A stretch of DNA of 64,000 nucleotides from Pararoseomonas sp. SCSIO 73927 (GTDB lineage Bacteria; Pseudomonadota; Alphaproteobacteria; Acetobacterales; Acetobacteraceae), in contig NZ_CP146232.1 in NCBI RefSeq assembly GCF_037040815.1, positions 1,730,501 through 1,794,500 on the forward strand, written 5' to 3'. How positions within the stretch are numbered: position 1 is the stretch's first letter; every line of letters starts with the position of its first letter. The notes under the pieces were generated by a model that saw only the letters and a program-made list of their open reading frames with translations, ran no database searches and had not been told where the DNA came from. Made by a program: the position numbers and the translations under genes. Positions 53,115 to 61,491 of this stretch are shown one piece after another.

Positions 53115-53240
53115 AGCGGGGCCAGGTCGGGCCTTTGAGGTGTGGTCCGTCCTAGTATTCTCCGGCGGCCGGGGTGGGAAGGGGCAACCCAGGGCCGGCT
53201 CCCCGGTTCTTGGTGCCGATCAAGATGAAGGGACTGTAAT

Positions 53241-53681
53241 ATGCGCGCTCTACCGATCGCCGCGGTGCTCGCCGGCCTCCTCGCCGCGCCCGCCCTCGCC
53301 GCGCCCGCTCTCGCCCAGCCCGCCCTCGCCCAGCCCGCCCTCGCCCAGCCCGCCCCCGCCCAACCTGCCCCCACCCAGCCTGCCGGCAGCGCGGCCGGCA
53401 TGACCGAGATCCCGGCCGGCCATATCCGCGCCGAGAACCTGATCGACCGCGACGTCTACGCCACCGACAACGTGGAGATCGGCGAGGTCGAGGACCTGAT
53501 CATCGACCCGCAGGGGCGTGTCACCATGGTGGTGATTGAGGTGGAGAACCGCCTGGGCATGACGCAGAAATACGTCTCCGTCCCCATGCAGCGGCTGCGC
53601 GCCGTTCCCGGCGAGCGCCGCGTGACAATCGACATGCCCTCCGCCGAGATCCGTTCGCTTCCCGGCGTGAACTACCGCTGA
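53241..53681 (+). CDS. Secreted PRC-barrel domain protein
   Basis: 146 residues. A signal peptide (MRALPIAAVLAGLLAAPALA) leads into an Ala-Gln-Pro repeat segment (residues about 24-48) and then a PRC barrel: NLIDRDVYATDNVEIGEVEDL, DPQGRVTMVVIEVENRLGMTQKYVSVPM. AAGGGA precedes the ATG. Such exported PRC-barrel proteins are common in this group, and their function is unknown. Confidence 0.87.
   Translation: MRALPIAAVLAGLLAAPALAAPALAQPALAQPALAQPAPAQPAPTQPAGSAAGMTEIPAGHIRAENLIDRDVYATDNVEIGEVEDLIIDPQGRVTMVVIEVENRLGMTQKYVSVPMQRLRAVPGERRVTIDMPSAEIRSLPGVNYR
53310..53384 (+). repeat. Five 15-base tandem units in the PRC-barrel gene
   Basis: CTCGCCCAGCCCGCC occurs three times exactly (53310-53354) and twice with changes (53355-53384), encoding Leu/Pro-Ala-Gln-Pro-Ala units just after the signal peptide. 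It is probably expandable by slippage. Confidence 0.85.
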
Positions 53682-53690
53682 CATGAGATC

Positions 53691-53760
53691 CCGGGGAGGG
53701 AGAGGGGATCCCCTCTCTCTTCGGGGCCCGTTCTCCGTCCTTTTTCGGCGGGCTGCCGCA
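53691..53760 (+). repeat. Mosaic intergenic repeat, copy H (variant hairpin with GGATCC centre)
   Basis: Starts nine bases after the PRC-barrel stop. The dyad CCGGGGAGGGAGAGGGGA / TCCCCTCTCTCTTCGGGG (53691-53726) has GGATCC in place of GAATTC. The tail CTCCGTCCTTTTTCGG and GGCTGCCGCA follows, as in copies A and I. No P2 or P3. It separates the gene from the convergent DUF3576 gene. Confidence 0.7.
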
Positions 53761-53826
53761 CGATCCCGCTTAACGCGGCGGTTCGGCGGCGCGGTTCGGC
53801 GAACGGGGCGCGGCCGCCCCGGCCGG

Positions 53827-54369
53827 TCAGAGCGCCGCGGACTGGCTCCGCAGCTCGCGGGCGCGGGCGAGAACCTTGTCCTCCAGCTCCGTGCCCGTGC
53901 CGGCGGAGACGGGGGCGTCCACCCACTGCCCGTTCCGCAGCTCCTGGCGGAAGATCGAGACGCGCACGCCGTCCGAGCGGAGCTGGCGGCCGAGGATGTA
54001 GGCGGTGGCTCGGAAGCGCTCGCCCTGCGCCGCGGGCGGGGAGTACCAGTCCGTGATGATGACACCGCCGAAGGGATCGGCCGAGGCGAGCGGCATGAAG
54101 GAGAGGGTGTCGAGGCTGGCCCGCCAGAGATAGGCGTTCACGCCGAGCGCGCTGCCCTCGCCCGGGGCGCCGGCGGCGCCGCCGCCCTCGCGGTTCCGGC
54201 TGCGGTCCGTGCCGAGGATGAGGAGACCGTCCTGGTTGCCGGAGAGCCGCCCCCTGACGCGCGCGCGCGCGCTGTCGTCGTAGTACTCGTCGTTCTGGAC
54301 CTCGCGGCTCTGCCCGCAGGCGGCGACGAGGACGGGCAGGACGAGGACGGCGAGGCGGAGGTGGCGCAT
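53827..54369 (-). CDS. DUF3576 domain lipoprotein
   Basis: 180 residues. MRHLRLAVLVLPVLVAAC is a lipoprotein signal (Cys18). The mature domain has ALGVNAYLWRASLDTLSFMPLASADPFGGVIITDWYS and FRATAYILGRQLRSDGVRVSIFRQE, the DUF3576 pattern. This family is regularly found near leuS in alphaproteobacteria, as here (leuS lies beyond the PRC-barrel gene). Likely an envelope lipoprotein; function unknown. Confidence 0.9.
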   Translation of the reverse strand: MRHLRLAVLVLPVLVAACGQSREVQNDEYYDDSARARVRGRLSGNQDGLLILGTDRSRNREGGGAAGAPGEGSALGVNAYLWRASLDTLSFMPLASADPFGGVIITDWYSPPAAQGERFRATAYILGRQLRSDGVRVSIFRQELRNGQWVDAPVSAGTGTELEDKVLARARELRSQSAAL

Positions 54370-54460
54370 GGGGCCGCACCTATGGCAGAGGCGCGGCGCC
54401 GTGCAAGTGAGAAATCGTAAAGACCCGGCCATTGCGGAGCCGGAGGGAGGTCAGGAACGG

Positions 54461-54490
54461 AAAAGGGGCGGCGGGAGATCCCGCCGCCCC
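54461..54490 (-). terminator. Rho-independent terminator of the porin gene
   Basis: GGGGCGGCGGGA (54465-54476) pairs with TCCCGCCGCCCC (54479-54490) around two bases, 26 bases past the porin stop. On the minus strand it is followed by TTTTCC, a short T tract. Confidence 0.75.
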
Positions 54491-54516
54491 CTTCCAGGGC
54501 GATCCGGAAGAGTGGA

Positions 54517-55815
54517 TCAGAAGGCGACGCGGAAGCCCGCCATGACGATGTCGGTGTTCGCACGGCCACCGGGGGCGCGCGGAGCGACGTCGGCGTTCTC
54601 GAACCGCACGCCGACCTCCTTGCGGTTGGTGTTCAGGTACTCGGCGAAGAGGTCGAGGCCCGGGGCGATGCGGTAGTTGCCGCCCACGGCCCAGCCGCGG
54701 TCACGACGGCCGGCGGCCACGGTCTGCGAACCGGCGGACCAGGTCGTGGTGAAGTGGCCGCCGACGGTGATCGCGTCGATCGTGTAGGTGGCGCCGACCA
54801 TGAAGGCGTCCATGTCGCGGTCGTCGATCGTCGCGGCGGTGGAGCCGCGGCGCAGGATCGGGTTGTAGCCCGGCAGCGCCGTGCCGCCCGTGTACCAGCC
54901 GCCGACCACGAAGCCGTAGGCGGTGGCCGTCGCGCCGGCCCAGATCATGTCCACGCGGCGGGGGGAAACGCCGGTGGTGTTGCCCACGGAGTCGGCGGTG
55001 ATGTAGCCGACCGTGGCGGCCGCGCCGACCGGGCCGAAGGACCCGCGCCAGCGCAGGGCGGCCTGGATCTCGTTGCGGCGGCGGGACTGGCCGCCCGCGA
55101 CGGCGGAGACGCGGTCGCAGATGCCGGCCGTGTCGATGGTGTCGCAGCCCGAGAGCGGGCCCTCGCCAGTGTTGAAGGCGAAGGTGGCGCCGGCGTCGAA
55201 GCCGAAGAACTGCGGCGACAGGTAGGTGAGCTTGGTGTTGTCGCCCAGGTCGTTCACGAAGCTGAAGTTCGGGCGGTAGTTGCCGCCGACCACCTGCTGG
55301 TTCGTGTCGCCGGAGTCGAGGCCGCCGATGCCGAAGCCGGTGATGTGGCCGGACTGCAGCTGCTGGATCGCGCCGTCTTCCTCACCGTAGCGGATCTGGC
55401 CCCAGGGACCGGCCAGGAAGCCCCACGCCTCGTCGAAGCCGATGGTGTTCTTGCCGGAGCCCGAGGCGCCGCTCGCGACGTTGGCCGGGGTGCGGTAGAT
55501 GTCGTTCTCGATCTCGAGCGCCACGCCGTAGCGCAGGCCGTTCGCCGCCTTGCCGGTGGCGAGGATGTGGATCTCGATCTCCTGGGAGAAGTCGGACTTG
55601 CCGAGGCGGTTCGTCGCGTTGTTCACGCCGGACTGGTCGACGTACTCGTACATGCCGCGGAAGTAGCCGCCCACGCGGACCTCGAGGCCGCGGAGCGACG
55701 CGGCGGCCGCGCCCATGCCCCGCCCGAAGGGGTCATTGCCCTGGGCCATCGCGCCGTTCGGCGCAAAGAGGGCAGCGGCGGCGACGGCCGTGCTGCCGAG
55801 AAGAAGCTTGCGCAT
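54517..55815 (-). CDS. Outer-membrane porin
   Basis: 432 residues. A signal peptide (MRKLLLGSTAVAAAALFAPNGAMA) is followed by a 16-strand-type beta barrel: VRVGGYFRGMYEYVDQ, FSQEIEIHILATGKAANGLRYGVALEIEND, GQIRYGEEDGAIQQL and a C-terminal strand TDIVMAGFRVAF ending in Phe. Two Cys in the middle (SGCDTID, AGICDRV) may form a loop disulfide. It has its own terminator, so it is monocistronic. Codon use is strongly biased, as expected of a highly expressed gene. Confidence 0.94.
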   Translation of the reverse strand: MRKLLLGSTAVAAAALFAPNGAMAQGNDPFGRGMGAAAASLRGLEVRVGGYFRGMYEYVDQSGVNNATNRLGKSDFSQEIEIHILATGKAANGLRYGVALEIENDIYRTPANVASGASGSGKNTIGFDEAWGFLAGPWGQIRYGEEDGAIQQLQSGHITGFGIGGLDSGDTNQQVVGGNYRPNFSFVNDLGDNTKLTYLSPQFFGFDAGATFAFNTGEGPLSGCDTIDTAGICDRVSAVAGGQSRRRNEIQAALRWRGSFGPVGAAATVGYITADSVGNTTGVSPRRVDMIWAGATATAYGFVVGGWYTGGTALPGYNPILRRGSTAATIDDRDMDAFMVGATYTIDAITVGGHFTTTWSAGSQTVAAGRRDRGWAVGGNYRIAPGLDLFAEYLNTNRKEVGVRFENADVAPRAPGGRANTDIVMAGFRVAF

Positions 55816-56030
55816 CCCAAATCCTCCTGACGTGCCGGGGAACCGCCCCGGCGCTTCATGCGACCCGCCCGCCCCCCTCGGCGGGTTTGCCGCGAGGATT
55901 GCACCCCTTTGGATGCGCCCCGTGGCCGAGCCCGCCCGGACTATGGTTCAGCCGCTTCTGGGGCGTCCATGCGCAATCGAACGGATCGCGACATCCGCGA
56001 AACACTGTGGCCAGCCCGCAACATGCCGTG

Positions 56031-56615
56031 TCACGCCAGCCCGCCAATGGCCGCCCAGCCCGCCGCGGGCCGCGGCAGGCGCCGGCTGTTCTTCCCGTTC
56101 ACCCCGCCCAGCGCCACCACTGGCCGCCCGGCCCGCCGCGCCAGCGCCGCCCAGCGCAGCGGGCCGAGCGCCGGCGCGCCGGGATGGCTCGCCGTCGGGA
56201 AGACCGGGGAGAGGATGACGAGGTCCGCGCGCAGCCGCCGCGCCCGCGCGATCCCCGCCCGCCCGTGCGCGGCGACGGAGAGAGGGCCTGCCGCCCCCGC
56301 CCGCCGCGCCGCCAGGAAGGGCAACAGCCCCCGCACCGCGCGGCGGTCCGGCAGGTGCAGCCCCGCGCGCAGCGCCAGCGCCGCGCGGCCATCCCCCGCC
56401 ACCACCAGCATCAGTCCCCTTCGCCGCGCGAGCGCCGCGAGCGGCCGCAGCAGCCCCGGCGCCAGGTCCCGCGCCAGCACCGCGGCCCCGCGCGGCAGCC
56501 GCGCCGCCGCCGCGCGGGGATCGGGCAGGCGCCGCGCGTCGCTCAGCAGCCAGAGGGATGGGACCGTCCGCCCGTTCCGGGGCCGCCCGTTCTGCCCTAG
56601 CCTGCCCCGACGCAT
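56031..56615 (-). CDS. Thiamine-phosphate-synthase-like (ThiE/TenI family) protein
   Basis: 194 residues with the TMP-synthase barrel pattern: SLWLLSDARRLPDPRAAAARL, LMLVVAGDGRAALALRAGLHLPDR, LSVAAHGRAGIARARRLRADLVILSPVFPTASHPGAPALG and GRPVVALGGVNG. The residues that bind pyrophosphate in true ThiE are only partly kept, so it may be a TenI-like or divergent enzyme. Its ATG (56615) and the yggS ATG (56614) lie in the same CATG. No other thi gene is nearby. Confidence 0.8.
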   Translation of the reverse strand: MRRGRLGQNGRPRNGRTVPSLWLLSDARRLPDPRAAAARLPRGAAVLARDLAPGLLRPLAALARRRGLMLVVAGDGRAALALRAGLHLPDRRAVRGLLPFLAARRAGAAGPLSVAAHGRAGIARARRLRADLVILSPVFPTASHPGAPALGPLRWAALARRAGRPVVALGGVNGKNSRRLPRPAAGWAAIGGLA

Positions 56616-57324
56616 GACCGAATCCCCCACGCCCACCCCGCCGCCTGATCCCGGGGCCATCGCCGCCGGCCTCCTCCGCATCAAGGCCCGAATCGCCGCC
56701 GCCTGCGAGCGCGCGGGGCGCGACCCCGCCGCCGTCACCCTCGTCGCCGTCTCCAAGACCCATCCGGCGGAGGCGGTGCGGGCCGCGCTGGAGGCCGGGC
56801 AGGCCGTGTTCGGCGAGAACCGCGTGCAGGAGGCCGCCGCCAAGTTCCCGGCGCTGCGCCCGGGCCATCCCGCCCTGCGCCTGCACATCATCGGCGGCCT
56901 GCAGACGAACAAGGCGCGCGACGCCGTGCGGGTGGCCGACACCATCGAGAGCCTGGACCGCCCGAAGCTCGCCGCCGCCCTGGCGGAGGCCATCGCGAGG
57001 GAGGGCCGCGCGCCCGGCCTGCTGGTCCAGGTCAACACCGGCGCCGAGCCACAGAAATCCGGCATCGCGCGCAACGAGGCCACCGCCTTCCTTCGCGCCT
57101 GCCGGGAGGAGCACGGGCTGACCGTCTCCGGCGCCATGTGCATCCCGCCCGAGGGCGAGGACCCCACCCCCCATTTCCGCTGGCTGGCGGATTTCGCCCG
57201 GGACCAGGGGCTGGGCATCCTCTCCATGGGCATGAGCGGGGACTTCGAGGCCGCCATCGCCCACGGCGCCACCCAGGTTCGCGTCGGCAGCGCCATCTTC
57301 GGCGCGCGCCCCTCCCCGGCGTGA
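56614..57324 (+). CDS. YggS family PLP homeostasis protein
   Basis: 236 residues, alanine-racemase-like barrel that binds pyridoxal phosphate without known enzymatic activity and keeps PLP and amino-acid pools balanced. The Lys is in TLVAVSKTHPAEAVRAAL; VFGENRVQEAAAKF, LHIIGGLQTNKA and ILSMGMSGDFEAAIAHGATQVRVGSAIFG are hallmarks. The family usually has HxIGxLQxNK; here it reads HIIGGLQTNK. It overlaps the next gene by four bases (GTGA). Confidence 0.94.
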   Translation: MTESPTPTPPPDPGAIAAGLLRIKARIAAACERAGRDPAAVTLVAVSKTHPAEAVRAALEAGQAVFGENRVQEAAAKFPALRPGHPALRLHIIGGLQTNKARDAVRVADTIESLDRPKLAAALAEAIAREGRAPGLLVQVNTGAEPQKSGIARNEATAFLRACREEHGLTVSGAMCIPPEGEDPTPHFRWLADFARDQGLGILSMGMSGDFEAAIAHGATQVRVGSAIFGARPSPA

Positions 57325-57932
57325 GCGACGCCGCCGCCTGGGACGCGCGCTACGCCGGCGGCGGCTTCGCCTTCGGCGAGGCCCCGAACCGCTACCTCGC
57401 CGCCCAGGCCGCGGGCCTGCCCCCGCGCGGCCGGGCCCTTGCCATCGGCGACGGGGAGGGCCGCAACGGCGTGTGGCTGGCGGAACGCGGGCTGGCGGTG
57501 ACAAGCCTCGACTGGTCCGCGACCGGGCTGGCCAAGGCCTCGGCGCTGGCCCGGAAGCGCGGGGTGATGCTGGAGACGGTGGTGGCGGACCTGACCGCCT
57601 GGGACTGGTCCGAGGCCGCCTTCGACGTCATTGCCTGGATCTTCGTCCACCTGCCCCCGGCCGACCGCGCCCTCGTCGCCGCCCGCGCCGCCGCCGCGCT
57701 GGCCCCCGGCGGGCTGCTGGTGCTGGAAGGCTTCACCCCCGCCCAGGAAGGCCGCCGCTCCGGCGGGCCGCGCGACCCCGACCTGCTCTGGTCGGCCGCG
57801 CTGGTGCGGGAGCACTTCCCGGACCTCGAGATCCTGGAATGCCTGGAAGGAACCGTCCTCCTTAATGAAGGCCCGAAGCACCAGGGCCACGCGGAGGTGG
57901 CGCGAGCCATCCTGCGGCGCCGCGGTGCTTAG
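57321..57932 (+). CDS. Class I SAM-dependent methyltransferase
   Basis: 203 residues. AAWDARYAGGGFAFGEAPNRYLA at the N-terminus, ALAIGDGEGRNGVWLAERG (SAM motif I), VTSLDWSATGLAKA and LVLEGFTPAQEGR suggest the TehB/thiol-methyltransferase-like group. The GTG start overlaps yggS, so the two are coupled. Substrate unknown. Confidence 0.9.
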   Translation: MSDAAAWDARYAGGGFAFGEAPNRYLAAQAAGLPPRGRALAIGDGEGRNGVWLAERGLAVTSLDWSATGLAKASALARKRGVMLETVVADLTAWDWSEAAFDVIAWIFVHLPPADRALVAARAAAALAPGGLLVLEGFTPAQEGRRSGGPRDPDLLWSAALVREHFPDLEILECLEGTVLLNEGPKHQGHAEVARAILRRRGA

Positions 57933-57962
57933 GAGGTTCCGAGCTGGCGGTGGCGGTCTGTC

Positions 57963-58198
57963 CCGGGGAGAGGAAGAAGGAATTCTTCCTCTCCCCGGAC
58001 CCCTCTCCATCATCTTCTTCTAGGCTTTGGGAATACCCTGCTGACGGTGCGCCTCGGGTCCATGACCCGAGGCGACTGCAAGGGCAGGAAGAGGCCCGTC
58101 ACGCGGAAACCCCATCTCAGGACGGCGCGGCGGCAGCCAGATGGGGGTCCAGGGGCCTCAGGCCCTTGGCGGGGGTTCCAGGGGGCGGCGCCCCCTGG
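57963..58198 (+). repeat. Mosaic intergenic repeat, copy F (full-length)
   Basis: Sits between two convergent genes. P1 is a perfect 16-base hairpin: CCGGGGAGAGGAAGAA (57963-57978) with TTCTTCCTCTCCCCGG (57983-57998), loop GGAA. The tail CATCATCTTCTTCTAG, P2 (CGCCTCGGGTC, loop CAT, complement) and P3 follow, ending in CCAGGGGGC GGC GCCCCCTGG at 58178-58198, 11 bases from the mltA stop. It is nearly identical by eye to copies E and C. Confidence 0.9.
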
Positions 58199-58209
58199 TT
58201 CCGGCCCCA

Positions 58210-59178
58210 TCAGGATCGCGGCTGCATCACCCAGACCCGTCCGGTTTCCCGCATACGCCCCGCGGCCTCGCCGGCGGCGTCGCCCCAGCCCCAGAACAGG
58301 TCGGCGCGGGCCGGGCCGCGGATAGCGCCGCCGGTGTCCAGGGCGATGACGAGGCGTTCCAGGCGGCGGCCGGACAGCGGGTCGCGCGTGGCGATCCAGA
58401 CGGGACTGCCCAGCGGGATGTGGGTCCGGTCCACGGCCACGGCGCGGCCGGGGGGCAGGGGGGCGCCCAGGGTGCCGGCCGGGCCGCCCTCGAGGGGGAG
58501 GTCGTCGCGCCAGCGGAAGAAGACCCAGGAGGGATTGGCGTCCATCAGCGCCCGGGCCTCCTCCGGCGGGGCGGCGCGCAGCCAGGCGCGGATGGACTGC
58601 ATGGACACCCCCTCCCGCGTCATGGCCCCGCGCTCGATGAGGAGGCGGCCGATGGGGACGTAGGGGTGGCCGTTCTTGCCGGCGTAGCCCAGGCGCCGCG
58701 CGGTGCCGTCGGGGAAGAGGACGCGGCCGGAGCCCTGGATCTGCAGGAAGAAGGCGTCCACCGGATCGGCCCAGGCCAGGACGGCGCCGGGCCACTCGCC
58801 CGCCGCCACGGCCGCCTCGAGGGAGGCGCGGTTCAGGTCGGGCGCGCCGGGCGAGAGGGCGAGGAGCGGGGCGGTGAAGCCGGGCGCGGGCACGGGGGAG
58901 ACGCGCAGGACCGGCTCGTAGTAGCCGGTGATCAGGCCTTCGCCGGCCGGCACGGGCTCGAAGTGACGGGCGAGGAAGGCGCGGGCGGCGGCCTCGTCGC
59001 CGGGGGGCAGGCGGGCGGCCTCCGCGCAGGCGGCGGCGAGGGGGCCGGGGTCGGGGGTTGCGGCGCAGCCGGCCGTGAAGCCGGGGATCGCCTCCGCCAC
59101 GCGGTCCGTCTCCCAGCCCGGCAGGCCGCCGCAGGCCGCGAGGAGAAGGGAGAGGAGGAGCGGGAAGGGGGCGCGCAA
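58210..59178 (-). CDS. mltA: Membrane-bound lytic murein transglycosylase A
   Basis: Outer-membrane lipoprotein that cleaves peptidoglycan glycan strands to anhydro-muropeptides. 322 residues: lipobox in LLLSLLLAAC (Cys16), LITGYYEPVLRVSP, FFLQIQGSGRVLFPDG, NPSWVFFRW and the catalytic-Asp region ALDTGGAIRGPARADLFWGWG (3D domain). The start is the TTG at 59178, four bases after the Tim44-like gene stop; no ATG or GTG keeps the signal peptide. Confidence 0.95.
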   Translation of the reverse strand: MRAPFPLLLSLLLAACGGLPGWETDRVAEAIPGFTAGCAATPDPGPLAAACAEAARLPPGDEAAARAFLARHFEPVPAGEGLITGYYEPVLRVSPVPAPGFTAPLLALSPGAPDLNRASLEAAVAAGEWPGAVLAWADPVDAFFLQIQGSGRVLFPDGTARRLGYAGKNGHPYVPIGRLLIERGAMTREGVSMQSIRAWLRAAPPEEARALMDANPSWVFFRWRDDLPLEGGPAGTLGAPLPPGRAVAVDRTHIPLGSPVWIATRDPLSGRRLERLVIALDTGGAIRGPARADLFWGWGDAAGEAAGRMRETGRVWVMQPRS

Positions 59179-59182
59179 GGCC

Positions 59183-59833
59183 TCAGGCCGAGCGCGTGCC
59201 CACCAGCTTCCAGGTCGGGTCCGAGCTGCGGGTGTCGCGCTGGAAGGTCCAGATGTCCGTCAGCTCCGTCACGGCATCGGCGCCCGCCACGGGCTTGCCG
59301 GCGGAATCGGTGGTCAGGTTCACCTGGTCGGAAACGAAGCGGACCGTGACGTCGGCGATCGTGCCGCGCAGGTCGGCGCCCTCGATAGTGGCCTCGCGGA
59401 TGTCGCGGATCTCCGTGCGCTGCACCTCGCCGCGGGACTCGCGGTCGGCGATCGCGCCCTCGAAGCCGGCATAGGTGTCGTCGGAGAGCAGGCCGCGCAG
59501 CAGCGGGCGGTTCCCCGCCGCGAAGCCCTCCACGATCATGCGGAAGGCGCCCTCCGCACCGCCGAGGAAGGCGGCCGGATCGAAGCCCGGGTCGGCGGCG
59601 CGGATGCGGGCCAGGGCCTGGCCCACCGGGCCGCGGGCGTCGGGCACGCCGCGCGCCGCCACGGGCGCGGCCGCCGCGGGCCCGCCGGCCGGCACGGCCA
59701 CGGGGCCGCGCTGCTCGGCGGGCGGCCGCTCGAACCCCGTGCGCCGCCCCAGCACGCTGCGCAGGCGCAGCACCAGGAAGGCCGCCACCATCCCGAACAG
59801 GATCAGATCAATCGGGAAGCCGCCGCCCTGCAT
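59183..59833 (-). CDS. Tim44-like domain protein
   Basis: 216 residues: an N-terminal membrane helix (PIDLILFGMVAAFLVLRLRSVLG), a Pro/Ala-rich linker, and a C-terminal Tim44-like domain (FLGGAEGAFRMIVEGFAAGNRPLLRGLLSDDTYAGFE, VTELTDIWTFQRD). This family is the alphaproteobacterial relative of the mitochondrial import-motor subunit and is typically next to mltA and secB, as seen here. Its role in bacteria is not settled. Confidence 0.93.
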   Translation of the reverse strand: MQGGGFPIDLILFGMVAAFLVLRLRSVLGRRTGFERPPAEQRGPVAVPAGGPAAAAPVAARGVPDARGPVGQALARIRAADPGFDPAAFLGGAEGAFRMIVEGFAAGNRPLLRGLLSDDTYAGFEGAIADRESRGEVQRTEIRDIREATIEGADLRGTIADVTVRFVSDQVNLTTDSAGKPVAGADAVTELTDIWTFQRDTRSSDPTWKLVGTRSA

Positions 59834-59907
59834 CGCAATCTCCTTGTGGGGTGACAGTTAGGGCTGGCAGGCCCCTACCGCAACCACATTGCAATCCGTT
59901 CATCGGC

Positions 59908-59962
59908 CCGGGATCATCAGTCCGGGTCATCAACCCGGGTCCATCAACCGGGGTCCATCAAC
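59908..59962. repeat. Four 13- to 14-base tandem units upstream of the histidine phosphatase gene
   Basis: CCGGGATCATCAGT, CCGGGTCATCAAC, CCGGGTCCATCAAC and CGGGGTCCATCAAC follow one another in the 208-base divergent region between the Tim44-like and histidine phosphatase genes. They may be binding sites or a simple slippage array. Confidence 0.65.
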
Positions 59963-60041
59963 CGGGGGCGGCGACGCCCACCGCGCGATTGTGCCCGCGC
60001 GCCCCAGCCGCTATCGCCAGCCCTGTCACCGGGAGGCCCGC

Positions 60042-60599
60042 ATGATCCTGCTGCGCCATGGGCAGAGCGAGTTCAACCTGCGCTTCAGCGAGACCCGCAA
60101 GGACCCGGGCATCGAGGACCCGCGGCTGACGGAGCTGGGCCACGCCCAGGCCGAGGAGGCCGCCGAGGCCCTGGCGGGGGAGGGGATCACCCGCATCGTC
60201 GCCAGCCCCTACACCCGCGCCCTGCAGACCGCCGCCCCGCTGGCCCGCCGCCTGGGCCTGCCCGTCCACGTCCACTCCCTGGTGCGGGAGCGCTATGCCT
60301 TCGCCTGCGACGTGGGCACCCACCGCGACACGCTGGCGACAGACTGGCCGGAGCACGACTTCGCCCACCTGGACACGGTGTGGTGGCCGCAGGAGACGGA
60401 GAGCACGGATTCCATCCTCTCCCGCGCCCGGAGCTTCCGGGAGGAGATGCGGGAGCGGCCGGACTGGGCGCACACGGTGGTGGTCTGCCACTGGGGCTTC
60501 ATCCTGGCGATGACCGGGCAATCCGTGATGAATGGGGCGTGGCTGCGGGTGGACCCCTGCCAGCCCGGCCCCGAGCAGGTGAACTGGCACCATGGCTGA
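60042..60599 (+). CDS. Histidine phosphatase (phosphoglycerate-mutase-like) family protein
   Basis: 185 residues of the branch-1 histidine phosphatase superfamily: LLRHGQSEFN with the catalytic His, DPRLTELGHAQAEEAAEAL, RIVASPYTRALQTAAPLARRLG, and VVVCHWGFI with the second His (CHWG). GGGAGG precedes the ATG at 60042; a longer frame from 59889 runs into the tandem repeat and is unlikely. It overlaps the next gene by eight bases. Confidence 0.92.
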   Translation: MILLRHGQSEFNLRFSETRKDPGIEDPRLTELGHAQAEEAAEALAGEGITRIVASPYTRALQTAAPLARRLGLPVHVHSLVRERYAFACDVGTHRDTLATDWPEHDFAHLDTVWWPQETESTDSILSRARSFREEMRERPDWAHTVVVCHWGFILAMTGQSVMNGAWLRVDPCQPGPEQVNWHHG

Positions 60600-61491
60600 G
60601 AACACCCTCTTCCGCGGCCTCTCGGCCTTTCCCATCACCCCGGCGGACGAGGTGGGGCGCGTGGACACCGATGCCCTGGCCCGCCTGCTGGGGCGGCTGG
60701 CGGAAGCGGGGGTGGACTCGGTCGGGCTGCTCGGCAGCACCGGTACCTACGCCTACCTGACCCGGGCGGAGCGCCGCCGCGCCGTGGAGGCGGCGGTGGA
60801 GGCCCTGGGCGGCCGCGTGCCCGTCATCGTCGGCGCCGGCGCCCTCCGCACGGACGAGGCGGTGGCCCTGGCAGGGGATGCGGAGGCGGCCGGGGCGGAC
60901 GGGCTGCTCCTTGCCCCCGTCTCCTACACGCCCCTAACGGATGAGGAGGTGTACGGGCACTTCGCGGCCGTGGCGGGCGCCACCGGCCTGCCAGTCTGCA
61001 TCTACAACAACCCTTCCACCACGCACTTCACCTTCTCCGACGACCTCGTGGCGCGGCTCTCCGCCGTGCCCGGCATTGCCGCCGTGAAGAACCCCGCCCC
61101 GGCCCCGGCGGAGGCCCGTGCGACGGTCGTCGCCCTGCGCGCCCGCGTCCCCGCCGGCTTCTCCATCGGCTACAGCGCCGATTGGCACTCGCCGGACGCC
61201 GTGCTGGCCGGGGCCGACGCCTGGTACAGCGTGCTCGGCGGCACCCTGCCCCGCACCTGCCTCGCCCTCACCCGCGCCGCCCAGGCGGGGGATGAGGCGG
61301 AGATGCGCCGGATCGACGCCACCCTCCACCCGCTCTGGGAGCTGTTCCGCCGTTACGGCAGCATCCGCGTGGTCTTCGCCGCCGCGAACCTCCTCGGCCT
61401 CACCGATGCCCAGCCGCCCCGCCCGATCCTGCCGCTGGACGGGGCCGGGCGCGCGGCGGTGGCGCAGGCCCTGTCCGGGCTGGAGGGCTGA
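60592..61491 (+). CDS. DapA/N-acetylneuraminate-lyase family aldolase
   Basis: 299-residue beta-alpha barrel aldolase using a Schiff-base Lys. Tyr138 (CIYNNPSTT) and Lys166 (AAVKNPAPAP) match the catalytic pair of the family. The substrate loop reads GLLGSTGTYAYLT rather than the GTTGE of true DapA, and the residues after Lys166 also differ, so it probably acts on another 2-oxo acid. It is coupled to the histidine phosphatase gene. Confidence 0.9.
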   Translation: MAENTLFRGLSAFPITPADEVGRVDTDALARLLGRLAEAGVDSVGLLGSTGTYAYLTRAERRRAVEAAVEALGGRVPVIVGAGALRTDEAVALAGDAEAAGADGLLLAPVSYTPLTDEEVYGHFAAVAGATGLPVCIYNNPSTTHFTFSDDLVARLSAVPGIAAVKNPAPAPAEARATVVALRARVPAGFSIGYSADWHSPDAVLAGADAWYSVLGGTLPRTCLALTRAAQAGDEAEMRRIDATLHPLWELFRRYGSIRVVFAAANLLGLTDAQPPRPILPLDGAGRAAVAQALSGLEG

